DNA of 6,519 nucleotides, taken from Simkania negevensis. GTDB lineage: Bacteria > Chlamydiota > Chlamydiia > Chlamydiales > Simkaniaceae. The translations under genes were made by a program, and so were the position numbers. The notes beneath the pieces were generated by a model. The model saw only the letters and a list, made by a program, of their open reading frames with translations, had not been told where the DNA came from and made no database searches. Positions 1-5,718 of this stretch are shown piece by piece. Position 1 is the first letter of the stretch. Every line of letters starts with the position of its first letter. The DNA lies in contig JACPWA010000143.1 in assembly GCA_016191565.1 (NCBI GenBank), positions 15,470 to 21,988 of the forward strand, written 5' to 3'.

Positions 1-2
1 CT

Positions 3-185
3 TCTATCGTTGTTCAAGTAGCAGTCCTTGGCTATAATGCTATGGAGTTTGTAAAGCGAAGAAAATGGGTGGCTATAACTGAAAAACATTTACAACATAC
101 TCGGGTTGTAATGACGTTTGCTACTTTTGCTTCTATTGTGGCTGATTATTGGAAAAAGACACAACTTGCAAAAATCGCTAGGTAG
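3..185 (+). CDS. C-terminal end of an unidentified, probably membrane-associated protein (5' partial)
   Basis: An open frame enters from the left edge and runs 60 codons to TAG at 183-185; no start lies upstream in the window. I do not recognise the family. Two hydrophobic stretches are visible, one at the very start (VVQVAVLGY) and one near the end (VVMTFATFASIVADYW). They are separated by a basic segment (FVKRRKW) and followed by a basic tail (KKTQLAKIAR), which suggests a membrane protein with a cytoplasmic C-terminus. The frame is on the same strand as the ribosomal genes but is separated from them by a terminator. In Chlamydia trachomatis the gene just before rplC encodes an inclusion-membrane-type protein; whether this is its counterpart cannot be judged from the fragment. 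The other two forward frames are closed by early stops, which supports this one as coding. Confidence 0.55.
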   Translation, partial: SIVVQVAVLGYNAMEFVKRRKWVAITEKHLQHTRVVMTFATFASIVADYWKKTQLAKIAR

Positions 186-189
186 CTAG

Positions 190-312
190 ATGAGCAATAA
201 AGAGTGGATCATCCTTCTTCTATTTCTTGGATTGATTCTCTCCCTTGTCGCATGTGCTTATCTAAGCGATCTAAGGGTGGATCAACTTTTCAAACACAAC
301 CTTTCTCATTAA
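190..312 (+). CDS. Possible 40-aa single-span membrane peptide or small lipoprotein
   Basis: ATG at 190 lies four bases after the stop of the upstream gene, and the frame runs to TAA at 310-312, nine bases before a strong terminator. The product starts MSNKEW, continues with an uninterrupted hydrophobic stretch (residues 7-24), and ends in a short polar tail. Residues 19-22 read LVAC and fit a lipobox, so Cys22 could be lipidated; without processing it would be a single membrane span. The Shine-Dalgarno signal is weak (AGG at 180-182), so translation would depend on coupling to the upstream gene. Small size and no recognised family keep confidence low. Its position exactly between a stop codon and a terminator, and its charge-hydrophobic-polar layout, are the supporting facts. 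Confidence 0.4.
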   Translation: MSNKEWIILLLFLGLILSLVACAYLSDLRVDQLFKHNLSH

Positions 313-320
313 ATAAATTA

Positions 321-360
321 TTTAGGTTTCCTTTGATTAAGGAAGCTAAACAGTTTTTTT
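321..360 (+). terminator. Intrinsic terminator closing the upstream transcript
   Basis: TTTAG-GT-TTCCTT (321-333) pairs with AAGGAA-G-CTAAA (339-350) around the loop TGATT. This gives about 12 base pairs with one bulged G and one G-T pair. CAG follows, then seven T residues at 354-360. It lies just after the small ORF and isolates the ribosomal operon from upstream transcription. Confidence 0.75.
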
Positions 361-380
361 GCTCTCCTTTATTCATATCC

Positions 381-414
381 TTGCATGTTTCAGAAGAAGT
401 CTATTGTATAAAAT
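381..414 (+). promoter_or_regulatory. Candidate main-sigma promoter for the ribosomal operon
   Basis: TTGCAT (381-386) could serve as a -35 element and TATAAA or TAAAAT (407-414) as a -10 element, with a spacer of 20 to 22 bp that is longer than ideal. The site lies between the terminator and rplC, where a promoter is needed. Transcription from here would include the whole folded leader at 446-503. A second match, TTGATA (423-428) with TAGAGT (447-452) 18 bp on, is less attractive because it would start inside that fold. Confidence 0.3.
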
Positions 415-445
415 CTCCTGATTTGATAGCCTCTTCGGTTTAGCC

Positions 446-503
446 TTAGAGTGGAAGGGCCGATCGGGAGCGTTAGCTTCGATGTAGAAACTTCCATCTC
501 TGA
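446..503 (+). promoter_or_regulatory. Structured 5' leader of the ribosomal operon (possible autoregulatory RNA)
   Basis: Two nested stems can be drawn by eye. The outer stem pairs 446-457 (TTAGAGTGGAAG) with 491-503 (CTTCCATCTCTGA), 12 pairs with one bulged T at 497 and one G-T pair. The inner stem pairs ATCG-G-GAGC (463-471) with GCTTCGAT (476-483) around the tetraloop GTTA, 8 pairs with one bulged G. The structure ends about 50 bases before the rplC start. Ribosomal operons often have leaders bound by one of their products (L4 in the S10 operon of enterobacteria), so autoregulation is a reasonable inference. No family match is claimed. Confidence 0.4.
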
Positions 504-555
504 TAGGAATGTTTAGATTGTACTTAGTTGCCGTAGAGGAAAAAGGAAAACGATT

Positions 556-1212
556 ATGTCGCTAAATCTAATGGGAAGAAAAAAGGGAATGACCCGTTTC
601 TTTGATCAGGAAGGACAAGCTGCTGCCTGTACGGTCATTGCTGTTGAACCAAATGTGATTGTTCAACTCAGAAAGAAAGAGAAAGAAGGATACGAGGCAG
701 TGCAGATCGGAGCAGAGAAAGCTTCGGAGGCAAAAAAGAGAAATATAACTAAGCCGCTCCTCGGCCATTATGCTGCAGCAAAAGTGGAGCCAAGAAAAAA
801 ACTTTTAGAATCACGAGTAGAGACAGCAGAAAAGTTTTCTGTAGGACAAGAGATAGGGGTAGAGATTTTTTCTGATTGTACCCATGTAGATGTCATAGGC
901 ATTTCGAAAGGGAAGGGATTTCAAGGAGCTGTTAAAAGATATGGATTTGCAGGAGGTCCTGCCACTCACGGATCTTCAGGCTTTCATCGCAAACTCGGAT
1001 CGACTGGGATGAGAACGACACCAGGACGAGGGCTGCCTGGAAAGAAGATGCCAGGTCATATGGGAAGTGAAAGAGTGACTATGGAAAACCTCGAAATTAT
1101 CAAGATCGATATAGAGAAACAGCTGATCTTGGTTAAAGGAGCGGTTCCTGGGCATAACGATGCTCTTGTCGTGATTCGAAAAGCAAAGAAAAAGCAAACA
1201 AAAAGTAAGTAA
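556..1212 (+). CDS. rplC: 50S ribosomal protein L3
   Basis: L3 binds 23S rRNA early in 50S assembly and reaches towards the peptidyl-transferase centre. The 218-residue product is close to the usual 205-225. The N-terminus (MGRKKGMTRFF) matches the family start. The glycine/lysine-rich signature SKGKGFQGAVKRYGF lies at about residues 117-131, and the central extension with HGSSGFHRK, GSTGMRTTPG and GKKMPGHMG spans about 138-172. Where E. coli has the glutamine methylated by PrmB (GQNQTPG), this protein has MRTTPG, so that modification is not expected. ATG 556 is preferred because AAGGA (543-547) sits 8 bases upstream; the next Met (568) would lose the family N-terminus. It is the first gene of the operon, so rpsJ is not next to it. 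Confidence 0.97.
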   Translation: MSLNLMGRKKGMTRFFDQEGQAAACTVIAVEPNVIVQLRKKEKEGYEAVQIGAEKASEAKKRNITKPLLGHYAAAKVEPRKKLLESRVETAEKFSVGQEIGVEIFSDCTHVDVIGISKGKGFQGAVKRYGFAGGPATHGSSGFHRKLGSTGMRTTPGRGLPGKKMPGHMGSERVTMENLEIIKIDIEKQLILVKGAVPGHNDALVVIRKAKKKQTKSK

Positions 1213-1217
1213 AACCG

Positions 1218-1880
1218 ATGGCTAACGTAAAGAAATACAATCTCCAAGGAGAGGAATTAGCTTCCATTGAAATCGACGAAAAAAATCTTAAACTCGAAAT
1301 GCATTCCCTTCTTGTTAAAGATTATTTGATGGCGATCCGAAGAAACCAACGTCAGTGGAGTGCAAATACTCGGGGTCGATCTGAGATCAGAGGATCCAAC
1401 AAAAAGCCTCACCCTCAAAAAGGGACAGGAAATGCGAGGCAAGGATCTCTCAAAGTAGCTCAATTTCGAGGAGGAGCCACTGTATTTGGACCCAAGCCAA
1501 AGTTTGATCAACATGTTCGGATCAATCAAAAGGAAAGGCGAGCTGCGATCCAACATCTTCTTTCCTTAAAAATTGTGGGAGGAAATCTGATTGCTTTAAA
1601 CTTAGCTGGATTGAAAGAGGCCAAGACAAAAACAGTAGCGCAGTTTTTAAGCAAGGTAGGGCTGAGAGGGAAAGGGATCCTTTTTCTAGGAAGCGCCACT
1701 GATACAAGCAAAGCCGAGTGTGAACAGTTTGTCAAAAGTATGCGCAACATACCAAGAACCAGGTTTTTGCCTTATCAAGCAGTAAGCGGATATGATGTAA
1801 TTGCAAACCAAGAGATTATCATCCTTGACACCGCTTTAGATGGGCTGCTAAGTCAAATTTCAGGAGGGAAAGCGACATGA
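1218..1880 (+). CDS. rplD: 50S ribosomal protein L4
   Basis: L4 binds 23S rRNA domain I, and its long loop lines the narrow part of the exit tunnel opposite L22. The product has 220 residues, about 20 more than in E. coli and close to the chlamydial length as I recall it. The basic loop runs from about residue 45 to 100 and contains NTRGRSEIRGSNKKPHPQKG, GTGNARQGS and the FGPKPKFDQHVRIN segment. The C-terminal half has the expected alternating fold with LFLGSATDTSKAE. It starts 5 bp after rplC with no clear Shine-Dalgarno site, which suggests translational coupling. Its end overlaps rplW by 4 bp (ATGA). In E. coli L4 also represses its own operon through the leader RNA; a similar role here is only a possibility. 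Confidence 0.96.
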   Translation: MANVKKYNLQGEELASIEIDEKNLKLEMHSLLVKDYLMAIRRNQRQWSANTRGRSEIRGSNKKPHPQKGTGNARQGSLKVAQFRGGATVFGPKPKFDQHVRINQKERRAAIQHLLSLKIVGGNLIALNLAGLKEAKTKTVAQFLSKVGLRGKGILFLGSATDTSKAECEQFVKSMRNIPRTRFLPYQAVSGYDVIANQEIIILDTALDGLLSQISGGKAT

Positions 1881-2218
1881 GTAAAGAGAGAAATCATTTT
1901 CATGTGATTAAGTCGCGTTACCTCACAGAGAAAGCAAGCGTTTTAGAAAGGCTAGTAACATCAGAAAGCAATAAATGCACTAGAAAATGTGAGACGCCGA
2001 AGTACCTTTTTCTGGTCGATAAAAACGCGAATAAAAAAGAGATTGCTGATGCGATTGAAGCGATCTATGCAGAAAAAAAAGTGAAGGTTCTAAAGGTGAA
2101 TACGATTACACTCAAACCTAAGAAACGGGTAGTTCGAGGAAGAGCAGGCTTTCGAGCAGGAATGAAGAAAGCAATTGTTACCCTCCAAGTGGGCGACTCT
2201 TTAGGGGAACAAGTGTAA
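1877..2218 (+). CDS. rplW: 50S ribosomal protein L23
   Basis: L23 sits at the exit of the peptide tunnel and forms the docking site for trigger factor and the signal recognition particle. The 113-residue product contains the family core YLFLVDKNANKKEIADAIEAIY followed by KVKVLKVNTITLKPKKR and the extended basic loop RGRAGFRAGMKKAIVTL. Compared with E. coli L23 (100 residues) it has extra residues at about 25-40 between the first helix and the first strand, including Cys34 and Cys38 in a CTRKC arrangement; a longer segment here is also what I remember for Chlamydia. ATG 1877 overlaps the rplD stop as ATGA and has a perfect AGGAGG (1862-1867) 9 bases upstream. Confidence 0.94.
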   Translation: MSKERNHFHVIKSRYLTEKASVLERLVTSESNKCTRKCETPKYLFLVDKNANKKEIADAIEAIYAEKKVKVLKVNTITLKPKKRVVRGRAGFRAGMKKAIVTLQVGDSLGEQV

Positions 2219-2242
2219 CTTTAGAAGGAGCAAAAGAAGTAC

Positions 2243-3082
2243 ATGGTAAAGAAATTTCGACCGACAACTCCGAGCCAAAGAGGAATGGTTTTACCCAGTT
2301 TCCACGAACTAACCCGTGTGGGGAAAACAAGACAAACAGTAAAGCCGGCAAAACCTCTTCTTGAGAAGAAACAGAAAATCAATGGAAGAAACCATCATGG
2401 TCATGTGACTACTCGTCATCGCGGGGGAGGACATAAGAGATTTTATCGAGTGATCGATTTTAAACGAAATAAAGATGAGATTGAAGCGAGAGTAGAATCG
2501 ATCGAGTATGATCCTAACCGCTCTACTCATATCGCCCTTCTCCATTATCGCGACGGAGAAAAGAGATATATCCTTGCTCCTGAGGGACTAAAAGCAGGAG
2601 ACCTCGTCTTTTCTGGGGCTAATGCCCCTTTTAAACCAGGATGCAGCATGCCGATGAAACACATGCCTCTTGGATCGGTCATTCACAATGTTGAAATGTA
2701 TCCAGGAAGAGGAGGACAGCTTATCCGCTCTGCAGGTCTTTCTGCGCAACTTATGGCGAAAAGCAACGGGTATGCCACCTTAAAAATGCCTTCTGGTGAA
2801 GTGAGGGTTGTTCCCGAGGAGTGTCGTGCAACTTTTGGCACTCTTTCTAATGCAGAACATTCCCTCCGTGTAGAAGGAAAAGCAGGGCGCAATAGATGGA
2901 AAGGAATCCGCCCCACCGTGCGCGGAACAGCAATGAACCCTGTAGATCATCCCCATGGTGGAGGAGAGGGAAAACATCGCGGAAATATCCCACAGACTCC
3001 TTGGGGAATGCAAACGAAGGGATATAGAACCCGCTCAAAAAAGAAAACGAAAAAATGGATCATTAAGGATCGAAGGAAATAA
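2243..3082 (+). CDS. rplB: 50S ribosomal protein L2
   Basis: L2 is one of the largest and most conserved 50S proteins; it helps subunit association and tRNA binding near the peptidyl-transferase centre. The 279-residue product has the OB-fold part with [20 protein letters not shown] (about 53-72), [21 protein letters not shown] and APEGLKAGD. The SH3-like part has [24 protein letters not shown] and [14 protein letters not shown]. The C-terminal signature [16 protein letters not shown] is at about 229-244 and contains the essential conserved histidine region (V234-D235-H236-P237-H238). The N-terminus, [22 protein letters not shown], and the KWIIKDRRK end are chlamydial in character from memory. 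AAGGAG at 2225-2230 is somewhat far upstream (12 bases). Confidence 0.98.
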   Translation: MVKKFRPTTPSQRGMVLPSFHELTRVGKTRQTVKPAKPLLEKKQKINGRNHHGHVTTRHRGGGHKRFYRVIDFKRNKDEIEARVESIEYDPNRSTHIALLHYRDGEKRYILAPEGLKAGDLVFSGANAPFKPGCSMPMKHMPLGSVIHNVEMYPGRGGQLIRSAGLSAQLMAKSNGYATLKMPSGEVRVVPEECRATFGTLSNAEHSLRVEGKAGRNRWKGIRPTVRGTAMNPVDHPHGGGEGKHRGNIPQTPWGMQTKGYRTRSKKKTKKWIIKDRRK

Positions 3083-3093
3083 TAGAGGAAAAT

Positions 3094-3396
3094 ATGGGTA
3101 GATCTTTAAGAAAAGGCCCCTTTGTCGATCACCACCTACTGGAAAAGGTGAAAAAACAGACTCAATCTGGTTCTAAAAAATCGATCAAAACATGGTCGAG
3201 AAGATCGATGGTAGTTCCGGAAATGATTGGACATACTTTTGAAGTGCATAATGGAAGAAAATTTATTCCTGTATCTATTTCTGAAAATATGGTGGGACAC
3301 CGTCTAGGAGAGTTTTCTCCTACCCGCACATTTAAAGGACATCCTATCAAGTCTGCAGCAGAGACGGCAGCTGCAGCAGCACCTAGTTCTACTTAG
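3094..3396 (+). CDS. rpsS: 30S ribosomal protein S19
   Basis: S19 lies in the head of the 30S subunit, contacts S13 and touches the A-site tRNA region. The 100-residue product starts with the family hallmark [14 protein letters not shown] and contains [28 protein letters not shown], and [18 protein letters not shown]. It is about 8 residues longer than E. coli S19, and the last 16 residues ([14 protein letters not shown]) form an alanine-rich, uncharged tail where most relatives end in basic residues. GAGGA (3085-3089) stands 4 bases before the ATG. Spacing is 11 bp after rplB and 17 bp before rplV. Confidence 0.97.
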   Translation: MGRSLRKGPFVDHHLLEKVKKQTQSGSKKSIKTWSRRSMVVPEMIGHTFEVHNGRKFIPVSISENMVGHRLGEFSPTRTFKGHPIKSAAETAAAAAPSST

Positions 3397-3413
3397 ATAG
3401 AGGCAAAATAACA

Positions 3414-3758
3414 ATGAGTGAAGCGAAAGCAATATCTAGATTTATACGTATCTGCCCAAGAAAAGCACGCCTTGCTGCTGGATTAATCCGCGGAAAGGGG
3501 GTAGAAGATGCCATTTTTCAGCTGCTCTACAGCAACTTAAAAGGGGGCGACTTATTAAAAAAAACGCTGATGAGTGCTATTGCCAACGCAGAAACTCTGC
3601 ATGGGGTGCAACGGCGCGATCTTGAAGTAAAAGAGGTCAGAATTGATGGTGGCCCTTCTCTAAAAAGGGCAAAATCTAAGTCTCGCGGTGGAAGGATGCC
3701 TATTTTAAAGCGGATGAGCCATTTTACAGTAGTGGTCGGGACGAGAGGAGGAAAATAG
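3414..3758 (+). CDS. rplV: 50S ribosomal protein L22
   Basis: L22 contacts all domains of 23S rRNA, and its beta-hairpin lines the exit tunnel at the constriction with L4; changes there are known to give macrolide resistance. The product has 114 residues (E. coli 110). It shows [23 protein letters not shown] (about 6-28), the central helix [17 protein letters not shown], and [22 protein letters not shown] leading to the hairpin segment [16 protein letters not shown]. Nothing points to a resistance deletion in the hairpin. The start has ATAGAGG (3397-3403) 10 bases upstream. Only 2 bp separate it from rpsC. Confidence 0.96.
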   Translation: MSEAKAISRFIRICPRKARLAAGLIRGKGVEDAIFQLLYSNLKGGDLLKKTLMSAIANAETLHGVQRRDLEVKEVRIDGGPSLKRAKSKSRGGRMPILKRMSHFTVVVGTRGGK

Positions 3759-3760
3759 CG

Positions 3761-4381
3761 ATGGGACAAAAGACATCTCCAAAAGGGTTTAGGTTAGCGT
3801 TAAGAAAAGACTGGCAGTCGATCTGGTTTGCAAAGAAAAGTGAATTCGGTTTTCTTCTTCTCGAAGATAGAAAGATTAGAGAGCATTTAATGAAAAAGCC
3901 CTGCTGTGTGGGCACCTCTGAGATTAAGATCAAGAGAATGAGTGAGAAAATTGAAATCACACTTCACACTGCACGTCCTGGACTTGTGATCGGCAAGAAA
4001 GGAGCAGAGATTGATATCCTCAAAACTGAGCTGAAACAGCTTACTGGTAAGGATATTTGGATCGAAGTTGCTGAAATCAAAAGACCAGATCTCGATGCAA
4101 AATTAGTTGCAGAAGCGATTGCTAAGCAGATTGAGCGGAGAGTTGCTTTTCGCCGCGTGATGAAAAAAGCGATGCAGTCCACGATGGATGCTGGCGCGAA
4201 GGGGGTCAAAGTGCAGATTTCCGGGCGCGTCGGGGGTGCAGAAATTGCTCGAACTGAATGGTATAAAGAAGGGAGAATTCCCCTTCATACTTTAAGAGAT
4301 TCTATTGACTTTTCATTAGGAAGAGCAGAAACTACCTATGGATCGATTGGGATCAAAGTGTGGATCAATCGAGGCGAATAA
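3761..4381 (+). CDS. rpsC: 30S ribosomal protein S3 (short C-terminus)
   Basis: S3 forms part of the mRNA entry channel and, with S4 and S5, helps unwind mRNA. The N-terminus MGQKTSPKGFRLAL is typical. The KH domain has its GxxG loop as GKKG at residues 78-81. The basic entry-channel helix is RRVAFRRVMKKAMQ, and the C-terminal domain carries VSGRVGGAEIARTEWYKEGRIPLHTLR-type motifs and TTYGSIGIKVWINRGE. The protein stops right there, at 206 residues, whereas E. coli S3 (233) continues with a flexible tail; the folded domains are complete. The start has a strong AGAGGAGG (3744-3751) 9 bases upstream, inside the end of rplV. Confidence 0.97.
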   Translation: MGQKTSPKGFRLALRKDWQSIWFAKKSEFGFLLLEDRKIREHLMKKPCCVGTSEIKIKRMSEKIEITLHTARPGLVIGKKGAEIDILKTELKQLTGKDIWIEVAEIKRPDLDAKLVAEAIAKQIERRVAFRRVMKKAMQSTMDAGAKGVKVQISGRVGGAEIARTEWYKEGRIPLHTLRDSIDFSLGRAETTYGSIGIKVWINRGE

Positions 4382-4407
4382 GGAAAAAGCTTTAGGAGAA
4401 AAAAAAC

Positions 4408-4827
4408 ATGTCACTGATGCCAGCACGATCTAAATTTCGAAAGCAGCAGAAAGGTTCACTGCGAGGGCTGACCAAAGCAGGCGAATTTGTTGAGTTTGGT
4501 GATTTTGGGATGCAAGCCCTTGATAGGGGCTGGCTTACCAATCAACAGATTGAAGCATGTCGAGTGGTCATTAATCGTTACTTTGCCCGTCGAGGGATGG
4601 TCTGGATCAGAATTTTCCCTGACAAGCCCATAACAAGGAAGCCTGCTGAAACCCGTATGGGAAAGGGAAAGGGAGCTACTGACCATTGGGTGGCATCGAT
4701 TCGTCCAGGTCGGGTTCTTTTTGAAGTGGCAAATGTTTCTAAAGAAGATGCTAAGGAAGCTCTTCTCAAAGCTGCGGCAAAGCTCCCTTTGAGAACTCGG
4801 TTTGTGGAAAGAATGGAAAGAGCTTAA
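4408..4827 (+). CDS. rplP: 50S ribosomal protein L16
   Basis: L16 organises the A-site and the peptidyl-transferase region of the 50S subunit and is added late in assembly. The 139-residue product has [16 protein letters not shown] at the N-terminus, [37 protein letters not shown] and the C-terminal [12 protein letters not shown]. Arg83 in RMGKGKG corresponds to the arginine hydroxylated in E. coli L16 (Arg81). Start choice: AGGAG at 4394-4398 is 9 bases from ATG 4408 but 18 bases from the second ATG (4417), so the first is preferred, giving MSLMPAR. The gene follows rpsC by 26 bp and ends 21 bp before the preferred rpmC start. Confidence 0.97.
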   Translation: MSLMPARSKFRKQQKGSLRGLTKAGEFVEFGDFGMQALDRGWLTNQQIEACRVVINRYFARRGMVWIRIFPDKPITRKPAETRMGKGKGATDHWVASIRPGRVLFEVANVSKEDAKEALLKAAAKLPLRTRFVERMERA

Positions 4828-4831
4828 GAAA

Positions 4832-4844
4832 TAAGGACAGTGAT
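4832..4844 (+). promoter_or_regulatory. Extended ribosome binding site deciding the rpmC start
   Basis: TAAGGACAGTGAT is, apart from one extra base, the complement of the 16S rRNA 3' end (TAAGGAGGTGAT). The GTG at 4840 lies inside it and cannot be the start; ATG 4849 is 11 bases after AAGGA. Confidence 0.6.
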
Positions 4845-4848
4845 AAGC

Positions 4849-5265
4849 ATGGCAAAAAAAAGCGAGTCAAAGAAAGAGACGGAGAAGAAGCCAAAAAAGG
4901 CAGCTAAAAAAGAGGCTAAAGAACCTAAAAAAGTAGTGAAGAAAGAGGTTCAAACCAAGCCAAAAAAAGCTCCGAAGAAAGAGATAGAGCAAGCAGTTAA
5001 AAAAGAAACTGTAGCGGAAGTAAGAGAAGAGAAAAAAGAAACGGCTAAAGCTCCTAAAAAAGAGAAAGTTAAAAAAGAAAGCAGGATAAGCTCGAAAGAA
5101 GAGCTTGAGGTGGAGCACGAGGAGCTCTGCAAAAAGATCTTTTTACTCAAAAATGAGCTTAGTGTGAACAGAAAATTAGAAAAGCCGCATCTCTTAAGAG
5201 AGACAAAAAAAGAAAGAGCGCGCATACTTACTGCTCTTAGACAAATTGAATTAGTAAAGAAATAG
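4849..5265 (+). CDS. rpmC: 50S ribosomal protein L29 with a long lysine-rich N-terminal extension
   Basis: L29 is normally a 60-72 residue two-helix protein beside L23 at the tunnel exit. Here the product has 138 residues. The last 58 (81-138) are the L29 domain: SSKEELEVEHEELCKKIFLLKNEL, then the family motif KPHLLRETKKERARILTAL and a basic end. Residues 1-80 are extra: about 30 of the first 79 are Lys, with many Glu, Ala, Val and Pro. The motif PKKxxKKE recurs at residues 15-22, 26-33 and 38-45, with a variant at 69-77. This low-complexity tail resembles histone H1-type or chlamydial Hc-type basic tails and is probably disordered. The frame is open throughout, and position (after rplP, before rpsQ) fits rpmC exactly. 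An A8 run at 4854-4861 and other A-tracts are present. Confidence 0.92.
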   Translation: MAKKSESKKETEKKPKKAAKKEAKEPKKVVKKEVQTKPKKAPKKEIEQAVKKETVAEVREEKKETAKAPKKEKVKKESRISSKEELEVEHEELCKKIFLLKNELSVNRKLEKPHLLRETKKERARILTALRQIELVKK

Positions 5266-5270
5266 GTGAT
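5264..5270 (+). promoter_or_regulatory. Ribosome binding site deciding the rpsQ start
   Basis: AGGTGAT is fully complementary to the 16S rRNA 3' end and overlaps the rpmC stop codon TAG (5263-5265). It places the start at ATG 5272 and not at the in-frame GTG 5266, which is part of the site itself. Confidence 0.6.
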
Positions 5271-5271
5271 T

Positions 5272-5517
5272 ATGGAAGGGCTAGAAAAACGAAAGGTTAG
5301 AGAGTGGATTGTAGTCTCTAATAAGATGCAAAAGACTGTTACAGTCAACGTAGAGAGAACAATGACTCATCCTCGCTTAGCAAAAGTGATTAAACTGCGA
5401 AAAAAATATTATGCCCATAATCCTAAAGGAAACATCGAGATTGGACAGAAAGTAAGGATTAGAGAAACCAGGCCGATCTCTAAATTAAAGAGATGGATCG
5501 TGGAAGAAATACTTTAA
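5272..5517 (+). CDS. rpsQ: 30S ribosomal protein S17
   Basis: S17 is an OB-fold protein that binds the 5' domain of 16S rRNA early in 30S assembly. The 81-residue product (E. coli 84) has [22 protein letters not shown] (about 8-29), the basic loop [19 protein letters not shown], and the signature [19 protein letters not shown]. It begins 6 bp after the rpmC stop, so the two are likely coupled. It is the last gene of the tight part of the operon; a 201-bp gap follows that contains an inverted-repeat element. Confidence 0.95.
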   Translation: MEGLEKRKVREWIVVSNKMQKTVTVNVERTMTHPRLAKVIKLRKKYYAHNPKGNIEIGQKVRIRETRPISKLKRWIVEEIL

Positions 5518-5530
5518 GTTATGTTTAAAC

Positions 5531-5535
5531 TAATA
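5531..5535. repeat. Left copy of 5-bp flanking direct repeat (TAATA)
   Basis: TAATA directly precedes the left terminal inverted repeat of the 164-bp element and is matched by 5700-5704. This is the pattern of a target-site duplication, although AT-rich sequence makes chance agreement possible. Confidence 0.6.
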
Positions 5536-5561
5536 ACCTGAGTTTTGGTTCAATTTGCTCA

Positions 5562-5602
5562 GAATCAATAAAGGTTTTCGGGAGAGTTTGATTCTTTTTT
5601 TT
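5562..5602 (+). terminator. Possible weak terminator-like hairpin inside the element
   Basis: GAATCAA (5562-5568) and TTGATTC (5588-5594) form a perfect 7-bp stem with a 19-base loop, followed directly by eight T residues (5595-5602). The stem is AT-rich and the loop long, and it competes with the full-length palindrome, so strong termination is doubtful; partial attenuation of the downstream genes is possible. Confidence 0.25.
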
Positions 5603-5665
5603 CGAAGGGAATATCCGAAGGCGATATTCTTGAGAAAAAAAAGGAGCAAAGTCACGAAAAGATCG

Positions 5666-5693
5666 TTGATAATGAGCGAATTCAATCTAAAAC
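5666..5693 (+). promoter_or_regulatory. Possible outward-facing promoter at the right end of the element
   Basis: TTGATA (5666-5671) matches five of six -35 consensus positions, and TAAAAC (5688-5693), 16 bp on, matches four of six -10 positions. It would face rplN. The sequence is AT-rich, so chance matches are expected and the call is weak. Confidence 0.2.
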
Positions 5694-5699
5694 TCAGGT

Positions 5700-5704
5700 T
5701 AATA
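5700..5704. repeat. Right copy of 5-bp flanking direct repeat (TAATA)
   Basis: Identical to 5531-5535 and placed directly outside the right end of the palindromic element, 14 bp before the rplN start. Confidence 0.6.
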
Positions 5705-5718
5705 AAAGTGAGTAGGGG

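Larger units (their letters stand above)
5536..5699. mobile_element. Miniature inverted-repeat element (MITE-like), 164 bp
   Basis: The whole stretch is one imperfect palindrome. The ends ACCTGAGTTTT (5536-5546) and AAAACTCAGGT (5689-5699) are perfect inverted copies. The next 23 bases inwards match at 17 positions with one extra base. Further in, TTTTCG (5575-5580) pairs with CGAAAA, TTTG (5587-5590) with CAAA, and T8 (5595-5602) with A8 (5635-5642). The centre is GAATATC (5609-5615) and GATATTC (5623-5629) around seven bases. TAATA flanks both ends. No coding frame of note is present, so a transposase would have to act in trans. Excision with one TAATA leaves a 32-bp rpsQ-rplN spacer, normal for this operon. 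The family is unknown to me. Confidence 0.75.

Noticed and set aside
204..443. 79-codon frame on the + strand before rplC
   Set aside because: It runs straight through the intrinsic terminator at 321-360, has an unlikely composition and no Shine-Dalgarno site; the overlapping 190-312 frame is better placed.
460..467. CCGATCGG palindrome as an operator site
   Set aside because: Eight bases are too few to support a binding site, and the bases are better explained by the leader RNA stems.
4840..4848. GTG at 4840 as the start of rpmC
   Set aside because: It lies within the extended Shine-Dalgarno sequence; ATG 4849 has workable spacing and gives the natural MAKK start.
4854..4861. A8 run at the rpmC start as a programmed frameshift site
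   Set aside because: The downstream zero frame is open and encodes the expected L29 domain, and the alternative frames give no sensible product; the run simply reflects lysine codons.
4867..5348. Two long minus-strand frames rich in Phe and Leu opposite rpmC
   Set aside because: They are the complement of the lysine-rich codons of L29 (AAA/AAG read as TTT/CTT) and have no ribosome binding site or promoter.
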